Assembly: GCA_031277445.1 (NCBI GenBank)
Contig: JAITMH010000059.1
Coordinates: forward strand, 1 to 5,544
Source of the DNA: Burkholderiales bacterium
GTDB lineage: Bacteria > Pseudomonadota > Gammaproteobacteria > Burkholderiales > Casimicrobiaceae
Direction: 5' to 3'
DNA: 5,544 bases
The notes under the pieces are model-generated. The model saw only the letters and a program-made list of their open reading frames with translations. It did not search any database and was not told the DNA's origin. Of the stretch, positions 5,441 to 5,544 are shown piece by piece. The translations under genes were made by a program, and so were the position numbers. Each line of letters begins with the position of its first letter. Position 1 is the stretch's first letter.

Positions 5441-5453
5441 CCCAAAAACTGAT

Positions 5454-5485
5454 TTAACCGCAAAGAACGCAAGGAACACAAAGAA
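5454..5485 (+). repeat. CGCAAAGAA tandem stretch, copy 3
   Basis: TTTAACCGCAAAGAACGCA is identical to the start of copy 1 at 1401, after which it continues as AGGAACACAAAGAAAA. The lead-in TTTAACCG is therefore part of the element, and degeneration increases toward the right end. It lies between a REP-like palindrome and the ATTGC...GCAAT repeat. Confidence 0.65.
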
Positions 5486-5493
5486 AATTCGGC

Positions 5494-5522
5494 GTCATTG
5501 CGAGCGAAGCGAAGCAATCCAG
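5494..5522 (+). repeat. ATTGC...GCAAT dispersed repeat, right copy
   Basis: GTCATTGCGAGCGAAGC followed by GAAGCAATCCAG. It has the same length as the copy at 74-102 and differs at five positions, mostly in the middle. This copy looks closer to the common form known from other genomes (from memory). The remaining bases to the window end show nothing recognisable. Confidence 0.7.
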
Positions 5523-5544
5523 AAAATGGGCGCATCGAAAAACG

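Overview
The window looks like an ordinary chromosomal segment of a proteobacterium, most likely a betaproteobacterium. The isocitrate dehydrogenase and DusA proteins read like betaproteobacterial family members (recognised from memory, not by search), and the gaps are filled with short dispersed palindromes and tandem units of the kind common in environmental Proteobacteria. Four complete protein genes are present. No RNA gene, CRISPR array, transposase, phage gene or recognisable defence system was found.

Layout. Positions 1-330 are repeat-rich, with at most the tail of an unidentified gene at the left edge. A tRNA-dihydrouridine synthase gene (dusA, minus strand, 331-1350) follows. A 282-bp gap (1351-1632) again holds several repeats. 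Next is an MFS carboxylate-type transporter of the oxalate/formate antiporter family (minus strand, 1633-2886). A 208-bp divergent promoter region separates it from icd, the NADP-dependent isocitrate dehydrogenase (plus strand, 3095-4348). icd ends in a strong intrinsic terminator and is followed by an EamA/DMT-family exporter (plus strand, 4486-5397). The right edge (5400-5544) is another cluster of repeats.

Function. The genes do not form an obvious pathway: tRNA modification, organic-anion transport, the TCA cycle and metabolite export. The transporter is divergent from icd and its base composition is clearly poorer in G+C than its neighbours, which suggests later acquisition. dusA and the transporter gene point the same way but are 282 bp apart and each has its own candidate promoter.

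The part most worth a second look is the repeat landscape. At least six kinds of short repeat share under 1 kb of intergenic DNA. One of them, a tandem heptanucleotide element, occurs three times in the same orientation. One copy is read as the last residues of DusA, and another starts 8 bp past the transporter stop codon. I see no convincing new multi-gene system.
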